From the NCBI GenBank assembly GCA_046483315.1, contig JAWODJ010000124.1, forward strand, positions 1-64,000: a DNA stretch of 64,000 nucleotides, written 5' to 3'. Both the position numbers and the translations under genes were made by a program. The notes under the pieces are model-generated. The model saw nothing but the letters and a program-made list of their open reading frames with translations, did no database searches and was not told the DNA's origin. This document shows positions 16,725 through 25,894 of the stretch, one piece after another. Within the stretch, counting starts at the first letter, position 1; every line of letters starts with the position of its first letter. The DNA comes from PXAP01 sp046483315. Its GTDB lineage: Bacteria; Bacteroidota; Bacteroidia; Bacteroidales; PUMT01.

Positions 16725-17687
16725 CTATCTGAAATATATGTTTTTGCCGGACCTGAATCCTCTTAAAAATTCAGAGCCGGTCATAGCCTTTCTTCCCTCC
16801 GCCTTTAGGTATTTAAGGATTATTGATCCTCTGCCGGCTGCCACTTCAATATTTTTTCTGAAGTCCATTATACAGCCGGGTGAAAATGAATGGGGAATAT
16901 TTTTTTTCTCAACCTCAAGTATTTTAAGGTTAATGGTCTTATCCCCTGCAGTCATGCTTGTCCATGCAGCGGGTTGAGGACTGAGTCCCCTGACAAAATC
17001 ATATATTCTGTCAGCCGGGTTTGACCAGTCAATACGGCAATCATTCTTTGTTATCCTGGGAGCAGATGAAACAGGTTCAGCAGATGCCAGCTGAGCCTGC
17101 GGTAAAGGCTGGACCCGGCTTTCGGTCATTGCCATTACTGTTTTGAGTAAAACTGTGGCACCGAGAATCATCAACCTGTCATGAAGGGAGCCGGCAGTTT
17201 CATCATCGGCAATTCCTGTTTTTTCCCTGAAAAGTATTTGACCGGTATCAATATCCTTTTCGATAAGAAAAGTTGTAACACCGGTAATCTTCTCGCCATT
17301 GATAATAGCATGGTTAATAGGGGCAGCACCCCTGTAAGCAGGTAAAAGTGATGCATGAAGGTTTACCGTACCCAATGGTGGTATGCTCCATATCTTTACA
17401 GGTAAAATTCTGAAAGCCACAACAACAAAAAGTTCAGCCTTAAATTCCCGCAATTGCCAGGCGAATTGATCATCTTTCAGGTTTGACGGCTGAAGTACAG
17501 GAATTCCATTTGCCACTGCTGCCTGCTTGACAGCCGACTCCCTTACCTTCAATCCCCGGCCGGAGGGTTTATCAACCGAAGTAACCACCGCCTTAACAGG
17601 AAAATTGTTTTTGATCAGAATTTCCAGAGAGGGAACGGCAAATTTGGGAGTTCCCATAAAAATAATAGCGGGTTTTCTGTCAGTCAT
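16725..17687 (-). CDS. fmt: methionyl-tRNA formyltransferase
   Basis: Formylates initiator Met-tRNA using 10-formyl-THF. The 320-aa protein has an N-terminal formyltransferase domain beginning IIFMGTPKFAVPSLEIL, the active-site region NLHASLLPAYRGAAPINHAI near residues 108-127 (catalytic Asn/His/Asp set), and a C-terminal OB-like domain for tRNA. It is the last gene of the leftward run lptF-GT4-GT2-ribBA-fmt and starts 16 bp after the ribBA stop. Confidence 0.96.
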   Translation of the reverse strand: MTDRKPAIIFMGTPKFAVPSLEILIKNNFPVKAVVTSVDKPSGRGLKVRESAVKQAAVANGIPVLQPSNLKDDQFAWQLREFKAELFVVVAFRILPVKIWSIPPLGTVNLHASLLPAYRGAAPINHAIINGEKITGVTTFLIEKDIDTGQILFREKTGIADDETAGSLHDRLMILGATVLLKTVMAMTESRVQPLPQAQLASAEPVSSAPRITKNDCRIDWSNPADRIYDFVRGLSPQPAAWTSMTAGDKTINLKILEVEKKNIPHSFSPGCIMDFRKNIEVAAGRGSIILKYLKAEGRKAMTGSEFLRGFRSGKNIYFR

Positions 17688-17703
17688 TGCAGAAATTTAT
17701 GTA

Positions 17704-18972
17704 TCATGTTTCGGGGTTGCCTTTTGAATCTTCAGGCTTTACCAGATCAAGGAAGTGACCCATTTTGTCACGTTTGGTAACAAGATACCTGTAGTTATGC
17801 ATATTTGTTCTTGGTTTCATATGAATATTCTCAACAATCTTCAGTCCATATCCTTCAAGTCCTTTGCGCTTAAAAGGATTATTGGCGATCAACCTGATCT
17901 TGCCAACACCAAGCTCATGCAGAATATTTGCTCCCACACCAAAGTCACGCTCGTCTTCATTAAATCCAAGGTTAATATTGGCCTGTATTGTATCCATTCC
18001 TTCCTCCTGTAACTTGTAGGCAGCTATCTTATTAAACAACCCTATACCTCTTCCCTCCTGGTTAAGATACACCACAATACCCCTCCCCTCCTTTTCTATC
18101 ATTTTCATTGCCTCATGTAACTGGTTGCCGCAATCACAACGCATAGATCCAAAGATATCTCCGGTAACACATGAAGAATGGACCCTGACAAGCACCGGAT
18201 CATCCTTGGTCCATTTACCCTTAATCAGAGCTACATGTTCGGTTCCGTTGGATTTCTGCCGGAAAGGAATAAGATGAAAATCTCCGTATCTGGTTGGCAA
18301 TTTTACCTCCACACCCTTTTCAACAATGCTCTCATTATTAATCCGATAAGCAATAAGCTTTTCAATGGTTATAATTTTCAGGTCAAACTGATCGGCAATT
18401 TTCAACAATTCAGGCAGACGAGCCATAGTGCCGTCAGGGTTCATTATCTCAACCAGTACACCACCCGGTTTCATTCCTGCCAGTACCGAAAGATCAACTG
18501 CAGCCTCAGTGTGTCCGGCACGTCTGAGCACTCCCTTGTTTTTTGCCTTCAGCGGAAACACATGTCCCGGCCTGGCAAGATCTTCTGGTTGCGTTGAAGG
18601 ATCAACAAGTGCTTTTATTGTCTTTGCCCTGTCAGATGCAGAGATTCCTGTAGTACAGCCTTTGCCTATGAGATCGACAGATACAGTAAAGGCAGTTTCG
18701 TGCATCGATGTATTTCTTCCCACCATCAGTTCCAGCTCCAGATCATTGCAGCGTTCCTCCGGCAGTGCCGCGCAAATCAATCCGCGCCCATAAGTTGCCA
18801 TAAAATTTACAACATCAGGGGTTGTAAGTTCTGAGGCAGCTACAAAATCGCCTTCATTCTCCCGGTCTTCGTTATCTACCACAATGATTATCTTTCCTTT
18901 TCTTATATCTGCGATAGCTTCATCAATGGAATTCAGCTTCCTACTGGTTCCTTCTTGTTGGTTGCCAGACAT
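17704..18972 (-). CDS. ribBA: bifunctional 3,4-dihydroxy-2-butanone-4-phosphate synthase / GTP cyclohydrolase II
   Basis: Supplies both precursors of riboflavin. The RibB half (residues about 12-210) has the DDEDRENEGDF-type motif (here VDNEDRENEGDFVAA) and the HTEAAVDL motif; the RibA half (about 215-410) has the zinc cysteines in CVTGDIFGSMRCDCG and the GRGIGL loop. At 422 aa it is a typical RibBA. The ATG at 18972 overlaps the end of the upstream glycosyltransferase gene by 32 bp, longer than the usual 4-bp coupling, but RibB homology starts about 12 residues in and no better downstream ATG exists. Confidence 0.95.
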   Translation of the reverse strand: MSGNQQEGTSRKLNSIDEAIADIRKGKIIIVVDNEDRENEGDFVAASELTTPDVVNFMATYGRGLICAALPEERCNDLELELMVGRNTSMHETAFTVSVDLIGKGCTTGISASDRAKTIKALVDPSTQPEDLARPGHVFPLKAKNKGVLRRAGHTEAAVDLSVLAGMKPGGVLVEIMNPDGTMARLPELLKIADQFDLKIITIEKLIAYRINNESIVEKGVEVKLPTRYGDFHLIPFRQKSNGTEHVALIKGKWTKDDPVLVRVHSSCVTGDIFGSMRCDCGNQLHEAMKMIEKEGRGIVVYLNQEGRGIGLFNKIAAYKLQEEGMDTIQANINLGFNEDERDFGVGANILHELGVGKIRLIANNPFKRKGLEGYGLKIVENIHMKPRTNMHNYRYLVTKRDKMGHFLDLVKPEDSKGNPET

Positions 18973-20110
18973 TTGATTTAACTCCTTTCAAAAATTTTAT
19001 AAACCCCACCAGTAAAGCAAAGTTCATGCTTAAAAAATGTGTAATAAACCGTAAAAATATAATATCAATTTTGATTTTCCCCAATAAATAATCAATTAAT
19101 GGCAAAGTTAGAATAAAAAGCTGAACAATGATTATATATCTGAAAAACAGGCTTTCACATGCCAGCCAAAGACTGCTGATAAATATTGCTCCCATAAAAA
19201 ACGGGCCCGTCCAGCGCAGCACCTTATGTGAGAAAAAACTAAAGGATAAACCCCTGATACCTGAAAAAAGAGAAGCCGAAAAATGTTTCAGGTTCTGGAA
19301 GTTACCTGCAGCAATCCGGACCTTTCGTCTGAATTCCTCACTAAGACTGTTCGATACATCTTCACAGACTTTTGCTTCTGTTTCAATTATAGCCTTATAA
19401 CCTGCTTTGATAATTTTCATATTTATATAAAAATCATCAACAAGAAACAGAGATGGTACCTCGCTATATAATTCCTTTCGAAGGGCATAACAACCGCCGG
19501 AAGGACCCATCATTGTTCCCCATATAACACCCTCCCTGTATTTGATCTTTACCTCCCTTGTAATATAGGCATGTTCCTGGACAGATATCCCATATCCCTT
19601 AAGTCCCCTGTGTTTCATATTTGAATCTACAAGCCCGATCTGCTTATTCTTAAAATGCTTCAGAAGGTGAAATATGGTATCCTTATTCATTATTACGTTT
19701 GCATCGGTAATAATCAGGATATCTCCTCCCGACAATTTTACCAGTTCATTAATAACCGACGATTTCCCCCTGCGTGATTCAAAAAGCAAACACTTCAGAA
19801 TACTATTCGATGATGCCAGTCCGCTGAGTATTATGTTTGTATTATCAGTTGAAGCATCCGAGCCAATCAATATCTCCAATTTATTCCCGGGTAACTTATT
19901 ATCAGTTATGCTTTGTATCTTTTCTGAGATAACATCCTGTTCATTATATACAGCCATTAAAACAGAAACAACCGGAAGTTCATCAACTGAATCGTATAGA
20001 GTCTTATTCGGGGATTTCCTCCGGGCAAGTATTTCAAGCAGGACCGGATACAATAAATATGTATGAATCAGGACAGAAACCGATATCCAGAACAGGATTA
20101 GAGCTATCAT
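18941..20110 (-). CDS. family 2 glycosyltransferase, membrane-associated
   Basis: A GT-A fold glycosyltransferase predicted to build a surface glycan. A hydrophobic N-terminal segment (residues 1-25) precedes the nucleotide-sugar domain with VSVLMAVYNEQDVI near 48, IGSDASTDNT near 88 (GT2 DxS/T region), ITDANVIMNKD near 135 and VDDFYINMKI near 220. Three or four hydrophobic segments follow from about residue 285 to 375, as in processive or membrane-anchored GT2 enzymes. It overlaps the upstream GT4 gene by 4 bp, so the two glycosyltransferases are coupled and probably act on the same glycan. The acceptor is unknown. Confidence 0.85.
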   Translation of the reverse strand: MIALILFWISVSVLIHTYLLYPVLLEILARRKSPNKTLYDSVDELPVVSVLMAVYNEQDVISEKIQSITDNKLPGNKLEILIGSDASTDNTNIILSGLASSNSILKCLLFESRRGKSSVINELVKLSGGDILIITDANVIMNKDTIFHLLKHFKNKQIGLVDSNMKHRGLKGYGISVQEHAYITREVKIKYREGVIWGTMMGPSGGCYALRKELYSEVPSLFLVDDFYINMKIIKAGYKAIIETEAKVCEDVSNSLSEEFRRKVRIAAGNFQNLKHFSASLFSGIRGLSFSFFSHKVLRWTGPFFMGAIFISSLWLACESLFFRYIIIVQLFILTLPLIDYLLGKIKIDIIFLRFITHFLSMNFALLVGFIKFLKGVKSNVWQPTRRNQ

Positions 20111-21312
20111 ACAAGCATAGTTTGATAAAAGTCACTCAGATTTCCTGCAATAACACTGTTATCATAATACTTATATCCGAATTTCCTTGCATTTAATCCC
20201 AGTCTTATCGCATATTCAGGATCATCAATCAACTTCTGTACAGACTTTATGAAAGCTTCAGCATTATCGGCAATTAGCAAATGTTTGCCGTTTTCTGCAG
20301 GAATACCCGAAACTGCCAGAGAAGTTGCCACTACGGGCTTCCCGTAAAACATAGCTTCTATAATCCTAACTCGTATACCACTTCCTGAAAACAGGGGAAC
20401 AAGTAGTATGCCATTTTCGGACAGGTAATCATGTGAGCTTTCAACCTCACCCCTGAAATCTATACCTTTTCCCTGAAGATCTTTCTTCATATCTTTTCCT
20501 GCATTCCTTCCTGCAACAATGAATCTCAATCCGGGATGCTTCTTTTTTATTTTTTCCCATACATTGTCAACAAACCACCCCAGGGCCTCAACGTTTGGCA
20601 TCCAGTCCAGCGCACCTATATATTGCAGGCAAAGACTGCCGGAAAATGAATAATCAATTTCCGGTTCATACCGGAACTTCCCGAAAGGGGCAACCATAGC
20701 AGGTTTTAAATTCCCCATAGAATTCATAATTTCAAGGTCAGTCTTTGTCAGGGGTGTAATTATATCATATTTATTGATAAAATTCTGTTCAAAAACCTTG
20801 ATTCTTTTATATAATATCCCAATGTACCATTTTTTCAATAAATTTTTTTCCCGGCTGAGATAACTCTTCCATATTAAATGCTCAATATTGTGGCACCTGT
20901 AGACAATAAGTGCTTCTGAATTATCTCTTATGGTTTTAATATACGGCGCAAGGTACAACCCTTCCAGCTGAACTATATCATACCCGTTTTCCCTGAGAAT
21001 ACCGGAAAGAACATTTTTAAATTCATCACTTATAAAACGTTCTGCATTATAAGGCAGGGACGAGAACATAAGGTTGTATAAAAGATTGTAATAACTTAAA
21101 GAGTTATTTACAAACACCTTAACGACCTTATTCAGGAAAGGAATATTATTATCCGGAAAATGTGCGGGATAATAATGCTTACTGGTGTTCATGGCAATAA
21201 GATCAACCCGGTTGCCTGTCTCAGCAAGTCCCCTGGCTAAATTAGACGTGGCTAAAGAACCTCCGTCCCTGGATGGAAAGGGAAATTTATTGCAAACCAG
21301 CAAAATATGCAT
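20107..21312 (-). CDS. family 4 glycosyltransferase
   Basis: A GT-B fold retaining glycosyltransferase. It begins with a Rossmann-type MHILLVCNKFPFPSRDGGS motif and has the C-terminal donor-binding region: YIGALDWMPNVEAL near residue 230, FIVAGRNAGKD near 263, LLVPLFSGSGIRVRIIEAM near 306-324 (the conserved E of the EX7E-type motif) and KPVVATSLAVSGI. The 401-aa protein looks most like WsaF/PslH-type sugar transferases of surface polysaccharide clusters. It starts 55 bp after lptF and overlaps the GT2 gene by 4 bp. Confidence 0.87.
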   Translation of the reverse strand: MHILLVCNKFPFPSRDGGSLATSNLARGLAETGNRVDLIAMNTSKHYYPAHFPDNNIPFLNKVVKVFVNNSLSYYNLLYNLMFSSLPYNAERFISDEFKNVLSGILRENGYDIVQLEGLYLAPYIKTIRDNSEALIVYRCHNIEHLIWKSYLSREKNLLKKWYIGILYKRIKVFEQNFINKYDIITPLTKTDLEIMNSMGNLKPAMVAPFGKFRYEPEIDYSFSGSLCLQYIGALDWMPNVEALGWFVDNVWEKIKKKHPGLRFIVAGRNAGKDMKKDLQGKGIDFRGEVESSHDYLSENGILLVPLFSGSGIRVRIIEAMFYGKPVVATSLAVSGIPAENGKHLLIADNAEAFIKSVQKLIDDPEYAIRLGLNARKFGYKYYDNSVIAGNLSDFYQTMLV

Positions 21313-21367
21313 CTGTATAAACCAGGTTAATAATGATATTATTCAATGTCAAAGGATTACGGGAGTC

Positions 21368-22852
21368 TCACGCTCTCATTCGCCGTTTAACAAAAATCGG
21401 ATTTAACGCTCCCTTCACAGGTGCGGAAAAACGTTTCAGTAAATTCCAGTAAGTTTCCGTATTCATTATTACTGAATCGGTGGTGGCCTTGTAAGTAAGG
21501 AAAATACCTGCAGGCAGAAGTATGAAACTTGATATCCACATGCCCGGAAAAGCAGGAATGACCAGTTCCTTTACAAATTTCTGTGCAGAAATATCTATTA
21601 CATAATAGAGAACAAAAAATAAAACAGATACTACCACAGGCATGCCCAACCCGCCCTTACGAATAATAGCACCCAGGGGAGCACCAATAAAAAAGAAAAT
21701 AAAACATGCAAAAGAGAGAGTGAATTTTCTGTGCCATTCCATTTCATAACGGCGGACACGTTTATTCTGCCAGTCAAAATTAGTTTTTGTTGAAATTATC
21801 TGGTTTTTTGTCAGCCTTGCATTTACCAGAGCCTGATCCCATGCCCTGCGCCTTTCATCCATGGTCATATTTTGCTCCAATTCCCGAATATCAACCGGCT
21901 TCCTTTCTTCTGAAATGATAGTGTCCCGAAGCTCCTGCAAATATGCCTCTTTCTGGAAAAAAGAAGATCTTACAAGGTTATCCGTATGTTCATTAACCTG
22001 TTTGGACATTATCAGGTTAAGAGAATCAGTTGTTCCATCCAGCTGGGTAAGATTCATCATCTGTGAATTGTGACGGAAAGCATCTTCCTCTGTTCTTTCA
22101 AGGTCAAAACCTGATAATTCAATGATAAGCATCTGTTCATCAAACCTGTCCTGGCGATGGGGAAAAGTTCTTTCCCTTTGCTGTCGCGACCTTTCTTCCA
22201 TCTCATCATAGTTATAACCGTTATAGAGTGTTGTTACAAGATGCCCCTTGTCTTCAGTAATCCTCATAAAACCGGAGTCGGCAATTGTCACCTTCTGGTT
22301 CCCCCTTCTCTGGGAATGATCATAAATTTTGATATCATACATCATGTTTGTCCGGTGATTCTTTTCAGCCACCTTAATACTGTAATTATCAATTCCATTA
22401 TAGAAAATGCCTTCCCTGATCTGCATTTCCGGTCTCTGTTGTTGTACATCATACAGTAAAGAACGCATTTTCAGGTTGGTATAGGGCAATACATTATTGG
22501 CGAAATAAAAAGCTCCGACACTCATTATAACTGTCAGAATAATCAAAGGGCTCATTATCCTCTGAAGAGAGATTCCTGCGGACTTAAGGGCTGTAAGTTC
22601 AAAATTCTCTCCCATATTGCCAAAAGTCATCAATGAAGACAATAATATGGCCAGTGGCAATGCAAGAGGAACAAGTCCTGCCGAGGTATAAAGCAATAAT
22701 TCGGAAATTACTGAAAACTCCAGTCCTTTCCCTATAAGATCATCAATGTACTTCCATAAAAATTGCATAAGAAGTACGAAAACAACTACAAAAAAAGTTG
22801 AAATAAGCGGGCCGGCATATGTTTTCAAAACAAATAAATGCAGTTTCTTCAT
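21368..22852 (-). CDS. lptF: LptF/LptG-family lipopolysaccharide export permease (long form)
   Basis: The second YjgP/YjgQ permease of the window. Three N-terminal membrane segments (about residues 12-35, 55-78, 100-122) include the family motif FVVVFVLLMQFLWKYIDDL. A long periplasmic domain follows (about 130-380; longer than in the other paralogue and rich in Arg/Gln/Glu, possibly coiled coil), then three C-terminal membrane segments. With LptB it would form the inner-membrane LPS extractor. It heads the leftward run that continues into two glycosyltransferases, consistent with an envelope-biogenesis operon. Confidence 0.85.
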   Translation of the reverse strand: MKKLHLFVLKTYAGPLISTFFVVVFVLLMQFLWKYIDDLIGKGLEFSVISELLLYTSAGLVPLALPLAILLSSLMTFGNMGENFELTALKSAGISLQRIMSPLIILTVIMSVGAFYFANNVLPYTNLKMRSLLYDVQQQRPEMQIREGIFYNGIDNYSIKVAEKNHRTNMMYDIKIYDHSQRRGNQKVTIADSGFMRITEDKGHLVTTLYNGYNYDEMEERSRQQRERTFPHRQDRFDEQMLIIELSGFDLERTEEDAFRHNSQMMNLTQLDGTTDSLNLIMSKQVNEHTDNLVRSSFFQKEAYLQELRDTIISEERKPVDIRELEQNMTMDERRRAWDQALVNARLTKNQIISTKTNFDWQNKRVRRYEMEWHRKFTLSFACFIFFFIGAPLGAIIRKGGLGMPVVVSVLFFVLYYVIDISAQKFVKELVIPAFPGMWISSFILLPAGIFLTYKATTDSVIMNTETYWNLLKRFSAPVKGALNPIFVKRRMRA

Positions 22853-23173
22853 AAAATCAGATCATGCCTGTTAAAGCAATACAATAACCCGTCACAGTTT
22901 AAAATCACAGTTGTAATATTACAATTCCCTATATTCTTTGCCGCTGGTATTATAGTGCTTTAGAATTAACTCTTCGGGAAGTTTCCCAAATGATATAACG
23001 GGATACCTCCATTTTTTATGATGAATCATTCATGTAAAAAATTTTGTCCACATGCATATGATTAAAAAGGGGCGTTGCATGTGACAACCAAAAGATAAAT
23101 TATAAATAGATAAAACCGGTAAAAATAAACCTGCCTTATAAATCACATAAAACCAATTGAGTTCATAAAAGCA
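22853..23173. other. Gene-free stretch upstream of lptF
   Basis: 321 bp with no ORF or RNA gene recognised. The only structure seen is a perfect 14-bp palindrome, TTGTAATATTACAA at 22911-22924, 59 bp upstream of the lptF start; it could be an operator. No TAnnTTTG match is found for lptF. Confidence 0.4.
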
Positions 23174-23554
23174 CTAGAGTCCCAATGTATGCTTCAGCCT
23201 GGAAATCTGGGTATCCCAGAGATCCCTTGTATCATCAGTATCATCCTCATCCGTGAAATCGGTAATTTCAAGGGCAACATCACCTGTAAGTTCATGCTGA
23301 TAAATCTTAAACTCAAAAAAGGCATCCTTATCCTCTGCATCAAGCCACCTGAACCGTATAAACTTATTCTCTTTATTTGATATCATCTCTGCCTGTTCTT
23401 CCGATCCATCCCAGATAAATGTGAATATCTTCCCTTTAAGATTCACATCATCAGCAAACCACTCAGACAACCCTGATGGCGTACTTATCTGTTTATACAA
23501 AACACTGGGAGAGGAATTGATCGTGTATTCTAATTTTAACTTGCTTTTCATCAT
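23174..23554 (-). CDS. START-like (SRPBCC superfamily) domain protein
   Basis: A 126-aa single-domain protein with the helix-grip fold pattern: KLEYTINSSPSVLYKQISTPSGLSEWFADDV at the N-terminus (here the conserved W of the AHSA1/Bet v1-like family), alternating strands, and a C-terminal helix with LWDTQISRLKHTLG. It belongs to the START-like group common in Bacteroidota (PF19569-type), which binds unknown hydrophobic ligands or acts as an activator of other proteins. It is acidic and has no signal peptide, so it is cytoplasmic. The stop is unusually rich in preceding Asp residues (about 102-112). No operon partner is seen. Confidence 0.75.
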   Translation of the reverse strand: MMKSKLKLEYTINSSPSVLYKQISTPSGLSEWFADDVNLKGKIFTFIWDGSEEQAEMISNKENKFIRFRWLDAEDKDAFFEFKIYQHELTGDVALEITDFTDEDDTDDTRDLWDTQISRLKHTLGL

Positions 23555-23908
23555 AGATAATTAGTTTAAATAATTCTCTTTTCAGAATTATATGAGTGTT
23601 TCAAACGCATTTCCATAGCCCTGCCCTAAAAATATATATCACTTACCACATATCGCAACCATAACGGATTGACTACAAAAGCACAACTCAAAATAGTGAT
23701 AATGGTGTATTGCAATATAGAAAAATTATGGAATAAAAAAAATCAAATATTTGTATTAAATTATTTCTTACTCTGTTTAGATTTACATCCATTGAAATTT
23801 TTAATCTCAAGGATTCTTTGAAGCATTATCAGCGGGGTTCTGCAAAGGATATATCTGTTTCTTATCCGAAATAACAGAAAAATGCCCTTCCTAAATTAAA
23901 AAAGTTAT
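23555..23908. other. AT-rich gene-free stretch
   Basis: About 350 bp between the SRPBCC gene and the tRNA promoter. I see no ORF with coding character, no inverted repeat of note and no full TAnnTTTG match facing the SRPBCC gene. Confidence 0.4.
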
Positions 23909-23916
23909 TATATTTG
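23909..23916 (+). promoter_or_regulatory. tRNA-Met promoter -7 element
   Basis: TATATTTG, a full match to TAnnTTTG, lies 71 bp upstream of the mature tRNA 5' end; it implies a 5' leader of roughly 65 nt for RNase P removal. Confidence 0.5.
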
Positions 23917-23987
23917 CACCCGCAGTAAAAATCCCGAATAATTTAAGTGCCTTCAACAGGATTAAAATGTCGGGACAACAAACATAA

Positions 23988-24061
23988 GGCGAGGTAGCTC
24001 AGGTGGTTAGAGCGCATGATTCATAATCATGAGGTCGCGAGTTCAAGTCTCGCTCTCGCTA
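23988..24061 (+). tRNA. tRNA-Met (CAT anticodon)
   Basis: A complete 74-nt cloverleaf. The acceptor stem GGCGAGG pairs with TCTCGCT (G:U at both ends), the D-arm is GCTC/GAGC, the anticodon stem CATGA/TCATG holds the loop TTCATAA with anticodon CAT, and the T-arm is GCGAG/CTCGC with loop TTCAAGT. The discriminator is A and CCA is not encoded. The lack of three G:C pairs in the anticodon stem excludes the initiator. Elongator Met is preferred, but a tRNA-Ile2 read after lysidine modification cannot be excluded from sequence alone. Confidence 0.93.
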
Positions 24062-24089
24062 CAAATCCAAACAGTCCTGCAGGAAAAAC

Positions 24090-24133
24090 AAATCAGGCCT
24101 GGTACCGTCTGTAAGCCTGATTTATTTTGATTC
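24090..24133 (+). terminator. Candidate tRNA terminator
   Basis: AAATCAGGC at 24090-24098 pairs perfectly with GCCTGATTT at 24115-24123, followed by ATTTTGATT. The 16-nt loop and short T-run make it a moderate intrinsic terminator 29 bp after the tRNA. Confidence 0.5.
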
Positions 24134-24183
24134 AGCCGTAAAAATATAATATCAGGAAATTCCTGTGCCTCTATTAATCCCGA

Positions 24184-24798
24184 TTAACCATTTTTAAGTT
24201 TTTTTATCTCATTGAAGTGTTCCATTACAAGCTTCTCCCTTTTCTCCCTGGAGCTGATCCTGTAATTTTCAAACTCCTGCTTCAACTCTTCAAGCTCCCT
24301 GAGGGTTCTGGAGGTTAATACCTGGTTTCTTGAGTAGATCATCAATCCTAGGACAAGCAGTGTGGCGAGAGCGGCAATTATTACCCATACCATAAGATTA
24401 TAGCCAGTTTTATTCATTGGAATACCAAGAAAGGCTATGCTGTCCCTGTTCCTAACAGCCAGATCCAGGTCGTCACGGGTATTTTCCAGAAGAGCTGACA
24501 GGGAATCAATTTCAGAATGCAGGCTGTTAATGTCGGAAGTAAGTGATCCTATCTCTCTTTTGGCATTAACAAGTGAATCAAGTGAATTATTCATGACCTT
24601 TTGAAACATGTCCTCCCTGATAGCCCTGAAATTATCATAAATCCGGGTCCTCTCCTGTATATAGTCCATTTGTTCCTGCAGTGTTCCGTCTTCCAGTATC
24701 CCGGGTATGCCGGTCTGTCCCTGAAGAGAGTCAGGAACCTGTACCACAATAACAAAAATTATAAATGCTATCTGCTTGAGTTTTCCGGTAGTTGACAT
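24184..24798 (-). CDS. exported coiled-coil protein with one membrane segment, function unknown
   Basis: I do not recognise a family function. The 204-aa protein has a signal peptide or N-terminal anchor (hydrophobic residues about 9-25), a heptad-rich region about 40-115 (many Leu/Ser/Asp repeats such as SLTSDINSLHSEIDSLSALLENT), one strong membrane segment at about 132-155 and a charged cytoplasmic tail with another helix rich in Glu/Arg/Lys. The topology suggests a periplasmic coiled coil linked through the membrane to a cytoplasmic helix. The gene stands alone between the tRNA and an SGNH hydrolase gene. Confidence 0.7.
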   Translation of the reverse strand: MSTTGKLKQIAFIIFVIVVQVPDSLQGQTGIPGILEDGTLQEQMDYIQERTRIYDNFRAIREDMFQKVMNNSLDSLVNAKREIGSLTSDINSLHSEIDSLSALLENTRDDLDLAVRNRDSIAFLGIPMNKTGYNLMVWVIIAALATLLVLGLMIYSRNQVLTSRTLRELEELKQEFENYRISSREKREKLVMEHFNEIKKLKNG

Positions 24799-24910
24799 AA
24801 TCCAAAAATTAATTTGACTTATTAAAATATATCTATTACTAACAGCAAATACACAGGTTATATTATTACTGAGCAGAAGATAAATTAATATTATTTAAAA
24901 AAAATTTTAA

Positions 24911-25612
24911 CTACATGTCTTTCAGCGCCTTTCTTATAGCTTCCCCGGCCAGGGTGCCCATTACCCGGTAACCTGCTTCGGTGGGATGTACTTCATCATT
25001 TGAATATCCGCTTTTCATTCCTCCGTCTGTATCAGCCATGGCAGAGAAAAAATCGAGGTATGTATGTCCGTTTTTTTGAGCATAGGATCTGATCCATTTA
25101 TTAATCTCAATCACTTTCCCCGCCGGTTCAAGACCAGGCCGCCATGGAAAGTCACGGGCCGGTAAAACAGAACAGAGAATGACACTGATCCCGTGTGCCC
25201 GGGCCAGTTCGGCCATAGATGCCAGGTTATCCTGTATCATTTCAGGAGTGGAGGGTCCGGTGTTGCCTGCAATATCATTGATACCCGCCAGTATAACAAC
25301 AACCGAGGGCTTAAGCTTTATGACATCGGCCCTGAACCTTAAAAGCATCTGGGGAGTAGTCTGCCCGCTTATACCCCGATTGATATAAGAATTCTTAATA
25401 AAGAAATCAGGGCAGGCACGCCCCCATCCTTCGGTTATGGAATTACCCATGAAGACAATCCTGTCCTCACCCTCAGCCGGTAACCCGATCTTTCTGTTCT
25501 CTTCTCTGTAACGGCCAAGATCCGGCCAGTCATTTTCCATCTGATTCTCCTGTGATTTCAATATACTGCAGTGAAGTAACAGCATTATCAATATAACAAC
25601 ATTAAGTTTCAT
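24911..25612 (-). CDS. secreted SGNH/GDSL-family hydrolase
   Basis: A 233-aa exported esterase-like protein. After a signal peptide (about residues 1-20) it shows the SGNH blocks: FMGNSITEGWG (catalytic Ser in block I), a Gly in block II, GINDIAGNTG (block III Asn) and DEVHPTEAGYR with the catalytic Asp/His pair. It is most like the sugar-ester (acetylesterase) group frequently encoded beside glycoside hydrolases in Bacteroidota. The substrate is not readable from sequence; the NagX-like gene and the GH20 gene nearby suggest an acylated amino-sugar glycan. Confidence 0.85.
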   Translation of the reverse strand: MKLNVVILIMLLLHCSILKSQENQMENDWPDLGRYREENRKIGLPAEGEDRIVFMGNSITEGWGRACPDFFIKNSYINRGISGQTTPQMLLRFRADVIKLKPSVVVILAGINDIAGNTGPSTPEMIQDNLASMAELARAHGISVILCSVLPARDFPWRPGLEPAGKVIEINKWIRSYAQKNGHTYLDFFSAMADTDGGMKSGYSNDEVHPTEAGYRVMGTLAGEAIRKALKDM

Positions 25613-25894
25613 TTGTATAAGGTATAGTTAGCAAATCATTTTTCATTTTGTTATAAATTCATGGATCCTTTCTCACCTAAGGGACTTACACGATGCAACC
25701 TTGTTTTATTCCTATTATTATGTGAAATGAAGTATACTGGGGATTCATTTTTTAAATATTAATTTTTAAATCAAATTTCAAATTTACTACAGTTATTCAA
25801 AATATCAGAAAACTGAAATATTACCATAAACATAAAACCGCATTAATAAGCCCCTGAGGCCGGATGATATTTATCCTATCCTTTTAAAATCCGG

